From NCBI RefSeq assembly GCF_030272615.1, contig NC_081408.1, positions 610,581,673-610,645,672 on the forward strand: DNA of 64,000 nucleotides, written 5' to 3'. This document shows positions 11,672-24,040 of the stretch, piece by piece. The stretch is from Cryptomeria japonica (Eukaryota > Streptophyta > Pinopsida > Cupressales > Cupressaceae). The notes beneath the pieces are model-generated. The model made no database searches, was not told the DNA's origin, and was given only the letters and a program-made list of their open reading frames with translations. The position numbers were made by a program, and so were the translations under genes. The stretch's first letter is position 1. Every line of letters starts with the position of its first letter.

Positions 11672-14600
11672 TGTTGGCATTGAAGTTGTCATTGATGTCA
11701 ACATGTGTGTGTGTAGGGCTGAGTTGATGAAGTTGCAGAGAGACATGCAGGATACCCACTAGATGAATATGCAATAGGCATGCAAAGTTGATTGATGTCA
11801 ACAATTGAGAAGTTGCAATGGATATAAATGTGGGATGATGTCCCAGAGGGAGATCAAATTGGTTGATATGGTGTAGCACATTAGGTTGGCAACAAACATA
11901 TGCAGAAAGAACGAAGTGATGATATGCAAATGTGTTAGGTTCATGTGCCCTAGACCTAGAAATTATTCTGTGTTGGCCTATCGTTGCTCATTGGAAGTCT
12001 TGCCACCTATTTGCATTAAGTTATTATATTTGACTTCATTTCGTCCTTCGATCTCTGATAGTGGTCATGTGTTAAATGTTTATCACACCCTGCATCCTTT
12101 GTGTTATTGGGTCATCGTTCCTCATTGGAAGTGTTACCACTAAGTCTTTTTTTGTCGACAAGCTTCGTTCTGCTCGATCCCCCGACCTCCAACAGTGATC
12201 CCCACATTTGCTTCTTTGACTTGAAGTTTGTTGTCTCCTTTGTATTATCGCGCTATTGTGCTCTATTGGAAGTTTAGTCGCAAGCCTCTTTGGAGTTCTT
12301 GTCTTCCGGATATCTCTAATCTCTCGGCTCTCCGATGGAAGACCATTGTGTGTTCGCGACTATGTGTTGGATGGTAATGTGTTTTTTAGGCCTCGCCTTG
12401 GTTGATATGTTCTTAGTGTTGTATCACACTATCGATCATCTCAGGAAATAGAGCCCATTTTAGTTGTGTTGTTTCAATCGTCCTATTTTCTCCGACATCC
12501 AGATCCTTCGACAGTTGGAGACTTGTGTGGTGAGGAAGAAACGAGTGGTTCCCACCTCAGTACAGGTGTCAAGCACGATAGCCAGGTCCACGTAGTGATG
12601 CGGTTTGTTTTCAGCATGACTTGGTGTTTTGATGAAAGATTTTTCACCCCTTATCGCCCTAACACATCCAAATAGAAAAGAATAAGTTATTTTTGTTTTC
12701 ATGTTGAGTTCCAACCAGCCTCAACCCCCAAGAGTCAGACCCATGTTGTCCGAGTGTTTGCAAATGTCCAGCTAGCGACTATGTATTGGCTCTACCTGAT
12801 GGTGACGTGTTCATGTGGGACCCTGCCACCCCGTACCATAGAACGCCAGAGTGATATGACCGTGCAGGTTAACAAGGAGAAGGGAGAGATGTCTCTTGCT
12901 ATCCCACAACTAGCAAAGTCAAAGTTAAATTGTCCTGCAAGGTAATATAAAAGTGAGAAAATGGCACTCCCAACCATCTCGTGACATGCAGAAGGATGAA
13001 GAGAGGATTTTGCAGGGTAAAAAAAACAAAGATGCGAGGTGCATCTCGCCAGCCCACAGGAAGAGTGCTCTCACGAGAATGCGTATTATATGTGTGTTAT
13101 ACGATCTGCAAAACACATCAGTGCAACTTGTGAATCTACATGAATGATGACCATATGACTTTGATGGAATATTTTGATGCTATAGATGCATGCCAATAGG
13201 CAAATAGATTCATGTGGTGGTCGACCAAGTTTGACCAAATGATCTTGACAACAAATGAGAAGATTTTGACGACATGGTGCATGTCGATAAACACAGTTTT
13301 ACATGGCAGTTAACCGACATTAACTAAGTGATTTGGATGTCGAAAATGAAGACAAGTGCCTTCCAAGGATCAAAGGATGAATCATATACACAGAAGTTGG
13401 TGACTACAAAGGTAGTGCATTTAAAGGATGTTATTGTCGATCCAATCAAAGCACGTGGATGGAGATTTCATTAATGGCAAATTTGTTGCAGATGGTTGAA
13501 GGGCTTGAGGTGATTGACATAGGAAGAATATCAGATCTTACATACAGATAGAGATTACTAATTTTAGTAATCTGAGCACAATGGCAGTTTAGGTTGCTAA
13601 GCTAGCAAGCATATCAAATTGTGTGGTAGATTTCTTGGAATCTCAAGAAGACTATTTTAAAATTTCTATTGGTGGGAAGATCTGTGTGTTCCCAAAATAG
13701 AAGGTAGTCAAAAAAATTGGAGAAGTTTCTAAAAGAAGAAGAAAGGCAACATTAAATGTGGACGGCTACCAAATTGGGATGATGTGATAAGGCAGATCAT
13801 GTAGTGGTTGGAGAAGATTTTGTTTGATTTGTCCTTAAGTTGTTTTTGAGGGAAACCATTATTGGTATGGAATTGATTGAACATATAAATGATTGATGAT
13901 TTTTGATAGCTACAGATGAGGTAGTTGATTTGGTAGATGTACACAAGTGGTTGGTGAAAAAAATAGAGATATGAATTCAGACTGCAAGGATGGTTAGGGC
14001 GAAGAGTAGCAAGGTGTGAGAAGCTGAAGGAAGTTTTGAGTTGCAGTTGTGTGAGTGTTGAAAGTGAAGGAAGAGATAGTAGAATGCAGTCATGAAGAGC
14101 AGAGACCAACAACCAGAGAGTGCAAATCTGAAGCAGATAACACAGTGGGTTATATACACTATGAGAGGTAGAGAAAGAGGATTGAATCGAGGAGAGGTCA
14201 AAGGGCTTAATGCAGAGATAAGAAGTAGACAGAGATCATAGAGCAGAGAATAAGAGAAGACATAGACAGAGAGTTTAGAGCTGAGATTGATGCCAAAGAT
14301 CAGAGAGAAGAAGATATTCAAGTCAATCTCAAGAGCAAAACAATAAGGTGTTACAAAACCTCATTTGTAACAAGGTGCATAAATTGTATTTTTAAATTAT
14401 CTTCATTAAAAATCTCTGAGTGGGTGCTCAGAGTAAGGTTGGGTACTCTTTTGGGTTGGTGCCCATAAAGCTAGGGGTTGGTGCCAATAAACTTCAAGGG
14501 TTGGTGCTCCTTTGGGTTGGTGGCCATAAATATTGTAATTAGTGATTTACTTGTGAGGCTGGATTGGAGCAGTAGACTCCAGTAGCATTTCTCATCGAGG

Positions 14601-14790
14601 ATTTTCCCCACCATTAGTTTTCCTCGTATATCTTGTGTTATGAGTTTTCCTTGTGTGTGTGTTTGAATGTGTTTGATATCTTTTCTCATAGTTTATTGAT
14701 TCATGTTATTAGAGCTTAAATCATTTAGATAAAGTTTTTTTTATTACCACTGATTCACCCCCCCTCTCAGTGGTCCATTTGTGCTCCTTC
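11672..14790 (+). repeat. copia-type LTR-derived region, plus strand (bounds approximate)
   Basis: Starts TGTTGGCATTGAAGTTGTCATTGATGTCAA. The opposite-strand start of the solo LTR at 29.9-31.8 kb has the same arrangement (TGTTGGCATT, then TTGTCATTGATGTCAA further in). It ends with a U5-like stretch (GGATTTTCCCCACC..., then TGATTCACCCCCCCTCTCA at about 14,751-14,769). That last signature occurs just inside the LTR edge of two other elements here. The middle has GC-richer and GA-rich parts (13.98-14.33 kb) without a coding frame. It could be one long LTR or several nested fragments. Confidence 0.35.
14438..14535. repeat. GGGTTGGTGCC minisatellite, four degenerate units
   Basis: The word GGGTTGGTGCCCATAAA and variants recur at about 14,453, 14,474, 14,498 and 14,514, so units are spaced 16-24 bases. 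It sits inside the U5-like part of the LTR-derived region. Confidence 0.55.
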
Positions 14791-14799
14791 AACTTGTTA

Positions 14800-16200
14800 C
14801 AAGTGTGGTTGTTATTACACAAAAAGATCAACCTGTTAATGTTTGATACAACCACTAGACTTATAGAATCCATAGGAGGCGGTTAAGCCATGCCACAACC
14901 CTGACCACTGCATTGCACAACACAAGGAGACCAAGGGCACACACCTTGCAACAATAGGATGATTGTGTTTTCTCCTTGTTGTAATTGTCTTGATCAATGA
15001 TATGCTCAATGTAGCCAATCTTGTCTTATGCATCATCATGCTTGATAGGATCCATGTCATTTGTTTAATCATTCATGTGACCAAGCGTGGCAAGTGTCTC
15101 ATCTTGGGAAATGGAAGTTTTTGGAGTATGGATGTGATCAAATTTAATTTTATGGTAATAGATGGGAAAAGGGTGGAGGAGAGGATAATTTTGATTTTAT
15201 TGGTCATAAATATGATCGTGGTCAACAATTGGACTAGTTTAGATAGGATTTTAATTTTAATGATTGGATTAGCTTAGATTTGATGATCAATTATGAGGAT
15301 CATTCGAGTAATTTGATCTTGATTTAATATTAGATTGATTTGGGAAATGGATGGACTCAAAATTTTGGCATGGAAATAATGGATTTTGGATAGTGAGATA
15401 TTGAATGGGATTGATAGGTGATGAGATGCTTAATGGTTTTTGACCTAGGATAGGCATAGTGGTAGGACACTTGTTGATATATGTCATGGACATGGATTGT
15501 GTGTATTTGTTGTTTTGTTGTTATCGCATGTGAGTAGTGCTTGGAAAAAATATATAGTAGATGGATGAGACCAATGAAGCTTCCAAGAATGAATGGATTT
15601 TAGATAGGGCTGGTTAGAGGACTTGGATGAGGGTGATTTTTAAGCTATAGAGCATTTAGAGGAATCAAAGGACTTGGGTGAAAATGATTTAGAGAAGGTG
15701 TATGCAAATGATTTGGAAGATGTAGAGGATTTGGAAGATTTTAGAGAATTGGGTGAGGATGATTCAAATGATATTGGTTGGGAGATGGAAGATATTTTTA
15801 TAGGATGATGTTTCCATTTCCAATGGTGGTACAAGGATTAGTAATGGATATTTTATGTTGTTTCATGAGGTACATAATGCTAGGGAGGTCCTAGTTTTGA
15901 AGGACATGTGAGTTAATAGTTGGGTGTAGGCAATCTTTGACAATATAGTCCATAATAGTCTCATCAATGGTTTCTTGGTCAAGGCTCTCATCGTCATTAT
16001 AAGGATCACATTAAAGTTCTTCAATGTGACCATCCTCATCATCATAGGGATCATATAATGCTTGATCAATAAGACTATCATTATCATCATATGGATCATT
16101 TTTTGATTGATTAATTATGCCATTATAGTCATTTTGCTTGGCTTGATTTGGGAAGATAAGTTGATCTAAATGGTCCTTGGTGTTTATTTTCCCCTCAATC
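14800..16200. other. unassigned sequence with acidic low-complexity frames on both strands
   Basis: No recognisable gene. At about 15,610-15,809 the plus strand encodes, apart from one stop, a chain rich in L-E-D and D-D (for example LEDVEDLEDFRELGEDD). At 16,202-15,960 the minus strand encodes repeats of DPYDD. Both arise from GAT/GAG-rich DNA and may be eroded gag or spacer protein of a retrotransposon, or simple-sequence drift. The 2.4-kb element at 16,206 is inserted at the right edge. Confidence 0.35.
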
Positions 16201-16205
16201 ATGAT
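16201..16205. other. target-site duplication, left copy (ATGAT)
   Basis: Matches 18,616-18,620 exactly; the pair flanks the TG...CA ends of the element. Confidence 0.85.
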
Positions 16206-16551
16206 TGAAGAAGTTGAGGAAATACAACTTCAGAGATCCCAAGAACACCTGCATGCAAATACCTGTCACAAGAGAAGAATGGAGGCACATAAAGCAAAAA
16301 AGCATAAATGCTCTGAAGAAGAAAATTATCATTCAGAAAGGGAATCAATTAAATGAACAAGTACAATACAATCGTTATAAAAGGATAATAGAAACCCTAA
16401 AGGTATGAAACCCTAAAGGGATAATATGTATTTAATAATTAGAATAATTATTAAATACCTACAATATTTATTACCTAAGTTTAGCTTAAGCATAGAGTTT
16501 AATAGACTAATAATTAAATAAATAATTATTAGCCAATACAAGATAACTAAC
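16206..16551 (-). repeat. 3' LTR (minus-strand sense) of the 2.4-kb element
   Basis: Aligns with 18,256-18,615 over its whole length. Its inner edge is blurred (AGATAACTAAC against AGATAACTCTAACA), and no clear polypurine tract is visible next to it on the minus strand. Confidence 0.85.
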
Positions 16552-18242
16552 TTAAGGGAGTAGCTAAAAAACTAAATGCATGAAGCAAAAAATGCAACTA
16601 CATGATGAAGGCAAATTTGGGTCCCAACAACAAGGCCTGATGAGGTACCCAATCACAACCAAATCTCTATGAACTGGAGAAATAAAGAAAACCACATGGG
16701 AAAAAACTCTACTCCAAAAAGAGATGGAAAAGCAAGAAGAATACCACTGAAGTAGGAAATAGCTGCAAACACTGCCGAAGGCTAACTACTGATCTGAAGA
16801 ACCTCCACTAAAATAGAACATGACCAGGTAGAGAAGACTGTAATCTGCATGAGTGCCCTCAAATGGCACTACTCGAATCAGATGGCAAACAAAGGCAAAC
16901 AACTGAACTCGAAGATACAGATGGCATGAGATACCAAAGCCTAAAGAGATGATCAATCGAACCAAGGAAGCATTAGAGCCAACAGGACAAACCTCCCCAT
17001 AATGCTGAAAAGGGAGAGGGACAAGAACATTGAAAAGAACGGCCAACAAGAACTACATGACGACGAACCAGGAACATCGAGGGTGCAAAGAAAGCACATG
17101 GTGTCGTGGAAGGAACACTCACTTGACACACATCATGAGGCGAATGTCATGGAAGGAACACTCACTGGACAACGGTAGATGGCAAACAAGGCAAACATCA
17201 ACCCCCCCATGGCACTTTATAAGTAGTGCATGTACAATAAGGCATAAGAGGTGCAAAATTCCATGTAAATAATGCATGATGGCATTTTATCTTAGTGCAT
17301 TTGCATAAATACAAGCTACAATGATTAGAAGACTGGAAATAGAAACGAGAACCAACAAAGAGACATCCTACCTAGAGAAGAGATCCCAAGACCTGAAACA
17401 ACCAAGATATCCACCAGAGTGTTGAAAAGCAAAAAACTGAATAAAATATGCATGGAGCAGAATCTGGAAATAAAACTCATATGGGTGGAAAGTGCACAGA
17501 ACAAGCTTTCCAACGATATAAAGTTTTCAAAAAATGAAGTTCGGATGCTCATTCTATGGCTCCTGGAATGCAAAAAAGAGACTCCACTTTGACTGGGAAA
17601 AAACATAGTCAAACAGAAAAATTGGAAAAAATTACCAACATGACGAGGTCCGGCTCGGAACTAGCTTTCCGACACCTATTCGTTTTCGAAAAAACAACTC
17701 CGTATGAACAAGATATGGCCAAAAGAAAAAAAAACCCTCTTTTTGGGCATAAAAAGGGTAAAATTTATTTATTTATTTATTTTTTTGACGAAAATTTTCT
17801 GACGCATTTGCAGGTACAGCCATACGGATTTTTGTGCCTCGTAAAGTGTGCTAATGAAAAAATCATGGCCTAGATGCACTTGTCACCGAAATAGGTCGAA
17901 TTATATATCAAAATGAATGGAAACGTCCTTTGGAAGCCAACGGTGAGGTTTGTTTTGGCCCAAACTGCTCTGATTTTTTTTTTTATGAATTTCTTGAAAT
18001 TCGTGCCAAAAAAAGGCAAAACCAAAGAAAAAATTTCAGAACCCAAATTTGTCAAAAATTGACAAATTTTATATGGAAATGGGGGTTTTGGGGCGTTCTG
18101 AGCTCAACAGTGAAGTCCGTTTGAGCCCAAAATGATCAAAAACAAAACAAATACCCTAGATCCAATAAAAAACTCTAAAAAAACTTGAAACCCTCCTCCA
18201 AAAATTCTTCTGAAAAATTAGGAATAAGCAGCAGCAGATGTA

Positions 18243-18255
18243 GGCTCTAATACCA
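18243..18255 (-). other. primer-binding site (initiator-tRNA-Met type), minus strand
   Basis: GGCTCTAATACCA on the plus strand is TGGTATTAGAGCC on the minus strand, directly abutting the LTR that starts at 18,256. Confidence 0.8.
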
Positions 18256-18615
18256 TGAAGAAGTTGAGGAAATACAACTTCAGAGATCCCAAGAACACTT
18301 GCATGCAAATACCTGTCACAAGAGAAGAATGGAGGCACATAAAGCAAAAAAGCATAAATGCTCTGAAGAAGAAAATTATCATTCAGAATAGGAATCAATT
18401 AAATGAACAAGTACAATACAATCCTTATAAAAGGATAATAGAAACCCTAAAGGTATGAAACCCTAAAAAAACCCCAAAGGGATAATATGTATTTAATAAT
18501 TAGAATAATTATTAAATACCTACAATATTTATTACCTAAGTTTAGCTTAAGCGTAGAGTTTAATAGACTAATAATTAAATAAATAATTATTAGCTAATAC
18601 AAGATAACTCTAACA
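18256..18615 (-). repeat. 5' LTR (minus-strand sense) of the 2.4-kb element
   Basis: 360 bp with TG...CA ends. Compared with its partner it has an 11-base insertion in an A/C-rich tract near 18,465. Confidence 0.87.
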
Positions 18616-18620
18616 ATGAT

Positions 18621-19040
18621 CTTTATCCTTGCTTTGATTATGATTTTTGGACTTTCTTGTGCGGGATATGGGTCCATTATTTTAATTAGGTTCTTGGATT
18701 TTGATTTTTTAGAAGTTTTATACCTTGCTTTGGGTTGCATGATGATTAATGTCATGTATGGAATTTTGGATTAAGATTAGATCAATTGATCTTTGATCTT
18801 CCAAAAAAATATTTGAGTGATAGGATGATGGTGATGGGTATTTGGATGACAAGGATCTATAGCCTTTGTATTATTGGATAGCTATCTTAAGAGGGATAAT
18901 AGATCTTAAGAGTTGTTCAAAGGGTAATGATAATTTTATGTATATTTTGAATAATTTAAGCAATGTGAGGTTAAGTATTATGGGTAAATGACTTGGATGG
19001 ATTGATTTAGAGAAAATACAAGATTTGGAATATTAAATAT
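18621..19040. other. host sequence of the 2.4-kb insertion, unassigned
   Basis: AT-rich sequence between the 2.4-kb element and the copia gag start. It may be internal sequence of that copia element on the minus strand, but no frame is conserved. Confidence 0.35.
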
Positions 19041-19094
19041 TTAAGCTTTGGACCACTAGCCAGAGCAATATAACCAGTTAATAATATCCTATAT

Positions 19095-19196
19095 TCTAAG
19101 CAGTAGAGAATTCAAATGATATTCCATTTGCACCTTCCAATCAAAATAATTTGTGCCATCAAACTTTGGTGATTTGAAATTAATCTCCTGCATCAT
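19095..19196 (-). pseudogene. N-terminus of a Ty1/copia gag, minus strand
   Basis: Reading the minus strand from the ATG at 19,196 gives a chain with FKSPKFDGTNYFDWKVQMEY, the hallmark of the copia gag N-terminus (K-F-D-G-x-N-Y-x-x-W). It is interrupted by a stop after about 33 codons. It lies 46 bases downstream of the primer site, as expected for a copia leader. Confidence 0.75.
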
Positions 19197-19241
19197 CTCG
19201 TACCCTCCTCAAGCAGTTAAGCTTATCCTAGAGGATCCTTT

Positions 19242-19334
19242 CTCTGATACTAATTGTTGAACACACCATATGACTGAGAGGGAGGGGTGAATCAATCCAG
19301 ACCTTAAACAAATTTATCTTTAAGACCTTAAGTT
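19242..19334 (-). repeat. copia primer site and LTR edge, minus strand
   Basis: CTCTGATACTAA at 19,242-19,253 is the reverse complement of a TTAGTATCAGAG primer site. LTR sequence beginning TGTTGAACACACC follows from about 19,255 and contains the GAGAGGGAGGGGTGAATCA signature. The LTR is cut short where LINE-A begins. Confidence 0.65.
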
Positions 19335-19341
19335 TTTCTGC

Positions 19342-22300
19342 TTGGTCTCCAGCCTCAAAGCTACTAAAAAAATCTTTCGAATTGGACCAAGGAACAATTC
19401 AAAGATATTTTTACAGGAAAAACATCGGATTGAAGTTGATATGGCAGCATTGAATGAGCATGTTCTCAGTGTGGGGATGCATCGGGATAGATTTTTTTTG
19501 GAAAAATGTCTTCTTCATGAATATGAGGACATATTGGCTATGGAAGAAGTTTTTTGGAAGCAGAAATCCAGGGAAACGTGGTTGGAGGATGGTAACAAAA
19601 ACTCCAAGTTTTTCCACAATTCAGTTAACCAAGGAAGGGCAAAAACAAAATAACCAAAATATGCAGAGAAGATGGCTTCGTCTTAGAAGATACAACATTA
19701 ATAGAAGAAAGTGTTGTTGAGTACTTCAAAGGGATGTTAAATAATTTGGAAGGGATTGATCTAGTCAACCAAAGATGCCTTCTCCAAAACATACCTAGGT
19801 TGATTGATGATGAGAAAAATTAGATGCTTAATGCAAGAATAACTAAAGTGGAAGTTGAATGTGCTTTAGCTCAATTCCAAGTTGATAAGGAACCAAGTCT
19901 GAATGGGTACCCATCTAGATTATTCCAGAGATGTTGGGACATTGTGGGAAATGATATGGTGGAGGCCTTGGTTGCGACCCAACATGTTGGAAGGTTTCTC
20001 AAAAAGATCAATAACACTTTCATAGCTCTAATACCCAAAAAGGAAAATGCATCAAAATTGGAAGATTTTTATCTTATCTCTCTTTGAAATATGTTGTAAA
20101 ATTTATTAGCTAAAATTATGGCCAATAGACTTTAAAAACTCTTGTCTCTCATCACATCTGATGAGAAAACTGGTTTTGTTCCTAACTGATCAACCTTGGA
20201 TGGTCTCATTATTGCACAAGAGGGGATACATTCCATCCAAAGTCAAGAATCACCCAGTATGATCATTAAATTATACATCAAGAAAGCCTATGATAAGGTG
20301 TACTAGCGTTTTTATGTATGGAGGTATTTTGTTTTTACAAAAAATAGATCAATTGGATTTATTTCTGTATTTCAAGCCCTCAGTTTTTTAGTATTGGTCA
20401 ATGGCTCCCCAAAATGTTTCTTTGAAGTGTCTAGAGGGCTAAGACAAGGAGATCCTTTGTCTCCTTTTTTTAATAACTATGGCAGAAGCTCTTGGGAGAG
20501 GCATATGCTCTGCTAATAGATTGGGTAAAATTGAAGGCATTTAGATTACCAGTGGGGTGGAGGCCAAAACTCATCAACAATTTACAAATGATACTCTACT
20601 GTTAGGAACTGTTAGTAAGAAAGAAGATTTGAAATTCAAGAAAATTCTTAAAGTGTATGAGAAGGCTTCAGGGAAGGCTGTAAGTAACAAAATGTCCAAA
20701 ATCTTCTTCTTCAACTTGGATCTAAGAAAGGAAAGAGAGATTGCCATCAGTATGAGTTTAAAAATCAATAAGCTCCCTTGCATCTACTTGGGTATTCCTA
20801 TTGATATGGAAATTCATACATCTAAATTATGGGACCCTTTGAAGGAAAAAATGGAAAAGAGGTTGTCATCTTGGAAGGGAAAATGGCTCTCTTGGGTTGG
20901 GAGATTGGTCATGATTAAGGCAGTGCTATCTGTTATACCAATTTATTTTCTTTCTAGGCTAGCCTTGTTTGTTTGGACTGATAAGAAAATCATTCAAATC
21001 ATGAGGAGGTTCTATTGGCAAGGGATCACAGAAAAGAAGAAAATTGCAATGATTTTATGGGATAAGATTTGCAGGGCTAAACAGGATGGTGGCACAGGGA
21101 TTAGGAATTTGATGTGGCAAAATCAAGCCCTTGGAGTGAGGCTAGCTTACAAGTTATACACACATCCACACCTAAAATGGGTGAAGATATTTCAACAAAA
21201 ATATCTAGACTTAAATAACAGAGAAGGAATATTCAGAACCTCTAATCCTCTAAAAGGCTCTAAAATATGGAATTTCATTTCGAATAGTATAAATATTCTA
21301 CTTAAACAACTCTCATGGGATATCTTTGATAGCCAACCTACCCTCTTTTGGGAAGACTCTTGGGGGGCCATCCTCCTATAGATAATTTTATGAATAATCA
21401 ACCTTTTAAGGAAAGTTTCACTCAAAGATGGGGTAGTCATCTCAGAAATTATTTGGAATTGAATGAACCTCAATCATCTCTAGGGTGGATATAGAAGGAC
21501 TTCTCTTAATTTATGAACCATGGTAATTGGATAAAACTAAAGGATATACTATCAGGGAGAACCTTAACATTTCAAAATGGTTCTAACAAACTGATTTGGG
21601 CCAGCTCTAAGACTAGTCAATATAAGTCCAAGGATGATTTTTGGTTGGTATACAGTAAATCCATTCTAGTCAAGGACAACCTTCCCATCAAACTGTGTTG
21701 GGATAAACAATGCTTGCCCAAGGCGGGTGTCTTCTCTTGGGCAACTATCTAAGGAAGAATTCTAACTACAAAACACTTTAGGAAACTTGGTTTTGAGGGA
21801 CCATCAAGATGTGTTTTGTGCAAAACAGAGGAAGAAACCTCTTGTCATTTAATCATCACTTGCCCTTTTTCTCAATCTTGTTGGATGTGGTTGATCAACA
21901 AATTGGGATGGTCCATTGCTCTTCCTTAAAAAAAAATTCAATGGTTTTAAAGTTGGTCGATATTAATGAAGTCTAGTTTGCTTGGCAATTAGTGGATTTG
22001 TTTTCTTTCACTCATTATGTGGGAGCTAAGGAAAGAAAGAAACCGTAGAATATTTAAAGATAAGGAGTTGACATTGGATAGGTTTCTAGTCAAGGTTGAG
22101 GCTACTATTGTTGAAGTAGTGAATGGTAGAAATCTGAAATACATAAAGAAAGATTTTTAGGTTTTCTAAATGGGATAACCAAATGCGCAAGAATTGGCTT
22201 GGAATAAGGATCCCCCCATTTTTTGGAATTGGATGCAAAGCAAATCAAGATAATAGAAAAAATTGTCTTTGGACTCTACCCAAATTTGGATGACACAATC

Positions 22301-22737
22301 TTAACTTTGATGGAACATCTAAAGGATTCCCTAGTAGGGCCAAAGCAGGATGCATTATTCACTCATGGGATGACAAAATTGTTGCAGAGAAGGTAATTTG
22401 CCTCGAGCATGCTACCAACAATTATACAAAGATATATGGCCTAATTGAAGGATTATCATTATGCAAGTCAATGGGCATTACCAAGGTGGAGATCAAAGGA
22501 GATTCAATAATTGTAGTCAATGCCTTGAGAACAAGATCTACTCTTAACTCGAAATTAAAAAGTCTTCTAGATCAAGCCCTTGAAATTTTGAAATCCATTC
22601 AGAAATTCACAATAAATCATATTTATCGTGAAGCTGATTACCTTGTAGATAAACTAGCAAATCAAGGTGCTAATGGGGAGAATATGGATACCTCTGAGTT
22701 GGGCATTAATCCACATCATGACATCTTTGGGTCATGA
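19342..22737 (+). pseudogene. LINE-A ORF2 remnant (RT, zinc finger, RNase H)
   Basis: The RT has DKEPSLNGYPSRLFQ and FIALIPKKENASKLEDF near 19,880-20,080, KKAYDKV near 20,280 and [14 protein letters not shown] near 20,430. The catalytic box is FTND instead of F/YADD (about 20,578). The connection has SWKGKWLSWVGRLVMIKAVL. The zinc finger reads SRCVLCKTEEETSCHLI then CPFSQSCW. The RNase H has NFDG, IKGDS and HIYREADYLVDKLA. At the position of the catalytic glutamate (normally NN..AE) it has NNYTK, so one active-site acid is lost. The reading frame changes several times. Dead by several criteria. Confidence 0.8.
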
Positions 22738-23022
22738 TGTGAATATCACATCGTACATTTAGCAATTTGGGTGCAATCTTCAATGGTACCAAATTGTGGC
22801 ATGTATGTTTGTGTGATGGTTATTCCACACCGTTAGAAATTATAACATTTGTGATGGGAAAGGTGTAAACTTACTTCTCCACAAGTGAATCTCTCATGAA
22901 TTCACACCCATTTTTGGGGTTTGAACCTTGTTTTTGGGCTTTAAGAAGGACATGGTGATGTTAATTAAATAGTGTTAATCCTCCTAATCTAAGTGTCGAG
23001 CATCTTTGCTTATCCATTCAAC

Positions 23023-23597
23023 ATGGAATCCACCCTGTGACTCACCTCTGAGAAGCCTCAAATGTCCTTTTTGGGTGAAATCAAACAGAAGAGATGGACT
23101 AAAATTCTCATCTCAGAAGATGATTTCGTGATTCAGGTTATTAAGGAGATCCTTAGGGAGGAATTTATTAGATGTGATCACCGCTATCGAGTTAATTGTG
23201 ATATCCCAGTAACATTTTTGTCAATCTTGTTGGTCATGGTTGAATTGAATCTTGCAATTAAGCAACTTTGTCGAGGGGTTTCCACAGAGATTTTTTGGGC
23301 GACTTGAATCTGGCAATGGGGAATGTGGATGACAATATGATGGTCTCATTTCTAGTGGATAATCATGTCATGAGTGGTCCGCGAAACATTAATGAGAGAA
23401 GGGTTCAAAAATTAAAACACCTTATACTCATAGTGAGGGACAAAGCAACGTTTGAAGCTAGGAAACCTAGCATTGCAAGAAACATCGATTTTTCCACAGA
23501 AAAGGCTTAGACAAAAGGTGTTTGGAGGTGGTGATTGGTGGAAGGAGTACCTCATAGTGGAGGGATATGAGCCATGGTTGACTGAGGCTGAGGAGCT
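23023..23597 (+). pseudogene. LINE-A extra coding region downstream of RNase H (ORF3-like)
   Basis: Starts about 285 bases after the RNase H stop, with a possible start at 23,023 (MEST..., then a stop) and open frame from 23,062. Block 1 (to about 23,260) contains FLGEI, VIKEILREEFIR and HRYRVNCDIPV. Block 2, in another frame from about 23,268, contains FLGDLNLAMGNVDDN and MSGP. A third possible block (GDWWKEYLIVEGYEPWLTEA) ends at the stop at 23,597. The LINE-B copy at 32,918-33,365 matches blocks 1 and 2 with conservative replacements although the DNA is much diverged. I do not recognise the family. Selection for protein seems likely, function unknown. Confidence 0.55.
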
Positions 23598-24040
23598 ATA
23601 AGGTCAAATGACAGAAGAGTTGCCTGAGGAATCATGCAGGCCTCTAATGAAAAAGCAAGTGGCTCGTGGTCTAGGTAAGCAATGGGCCTTGGAATCACAT
23701 GTTGTTGTGAAATGCCTTCCTCCACATGGTGATTGCAATTTTGTGGATCAAAGATGCTTGATACCTAGGGTTTGCTTTAGCCAGTTTATGCTTGGATTTT
23801 GTTTCTACCATGCCTTGTGTGAATAATATCCTAGGGTTGTAGCTTAGTAACTGTATGCATGGATTTTGGTATATAGCCATGCTGATAGTATACAAATGCT
23901 CCAAATTACTAGAGTTCACTCTAGATAGTAGATTTATAAGACTTCATAGATTAGTTGCACATGTAGCATTTTGTAAGCTTATATTAATATTAATAAAATT
24001 TATGATACATATATTATTGATAAAATAAATAAATAAAAAT

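Larger units (their letters stand above)
16206..18615 (-). mobile_element. complete non-autonomous LTR element (TRIM/LARD-like), TSD ATGAT
   Basis: Direct LTRs of about 346 and 360 bp bound a 1.7-kb interior. The element begins TGAAGAAGTT and ends CTAACA, with the 5-bp duplication ATGAT at 16,201-16,205 and 18,616-18,620. A primer site abuts the right LTR in reverse complement, so the element reads on the minus strand. The interior has no polyprotein. Its longest open frames (for example 17,556-17,873) are made of low-complexity lysine-rich sequence. The two LTRs differ by an 11-base insertion, a few end bases and scattered changes, implying a fairly recent insertion. It must have relied on proteins of another copia-like element. 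Confidence 0.88.
19335..24030 (+). mobile_element. LINE-A: 5'-truncated plant L1-type LINE with RNase H
   Basis: From 5' to 3' the plus strand carries the region between endonuclease and RT (19,342-19,653), broken reverse transcriptase (19,824-about 20,560), post-RT connection (20,557-21,381), a zinc-finger RT-associated domain (21,513-about 21,900), RNase H (about 22,290-22,737), a further conserved coding region (about 23,023-23,597) and an AT-rich tail ending in A/T tracts near 24,030. ORF1 and the endonuclease are missing, as is common for incompletely reverse-transcribed copies. Target duplications could not be identified. Domain order is that of plant L1 elements with an acquired RNase H. 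Confidence 0.8.

Noticed and set aside
13729-14321. Two overlapping minus frames of 114-127 codons
   Set aside because: They are complements of a GA-rich LTR stretch, rich in S, F, L and P, with no motif.
17556-17873. 105-codon plus frame inside the 2.4-kb LTR element
   Set aside because: The element reads on the minus strand and the frame is lysine-rich low complexity.
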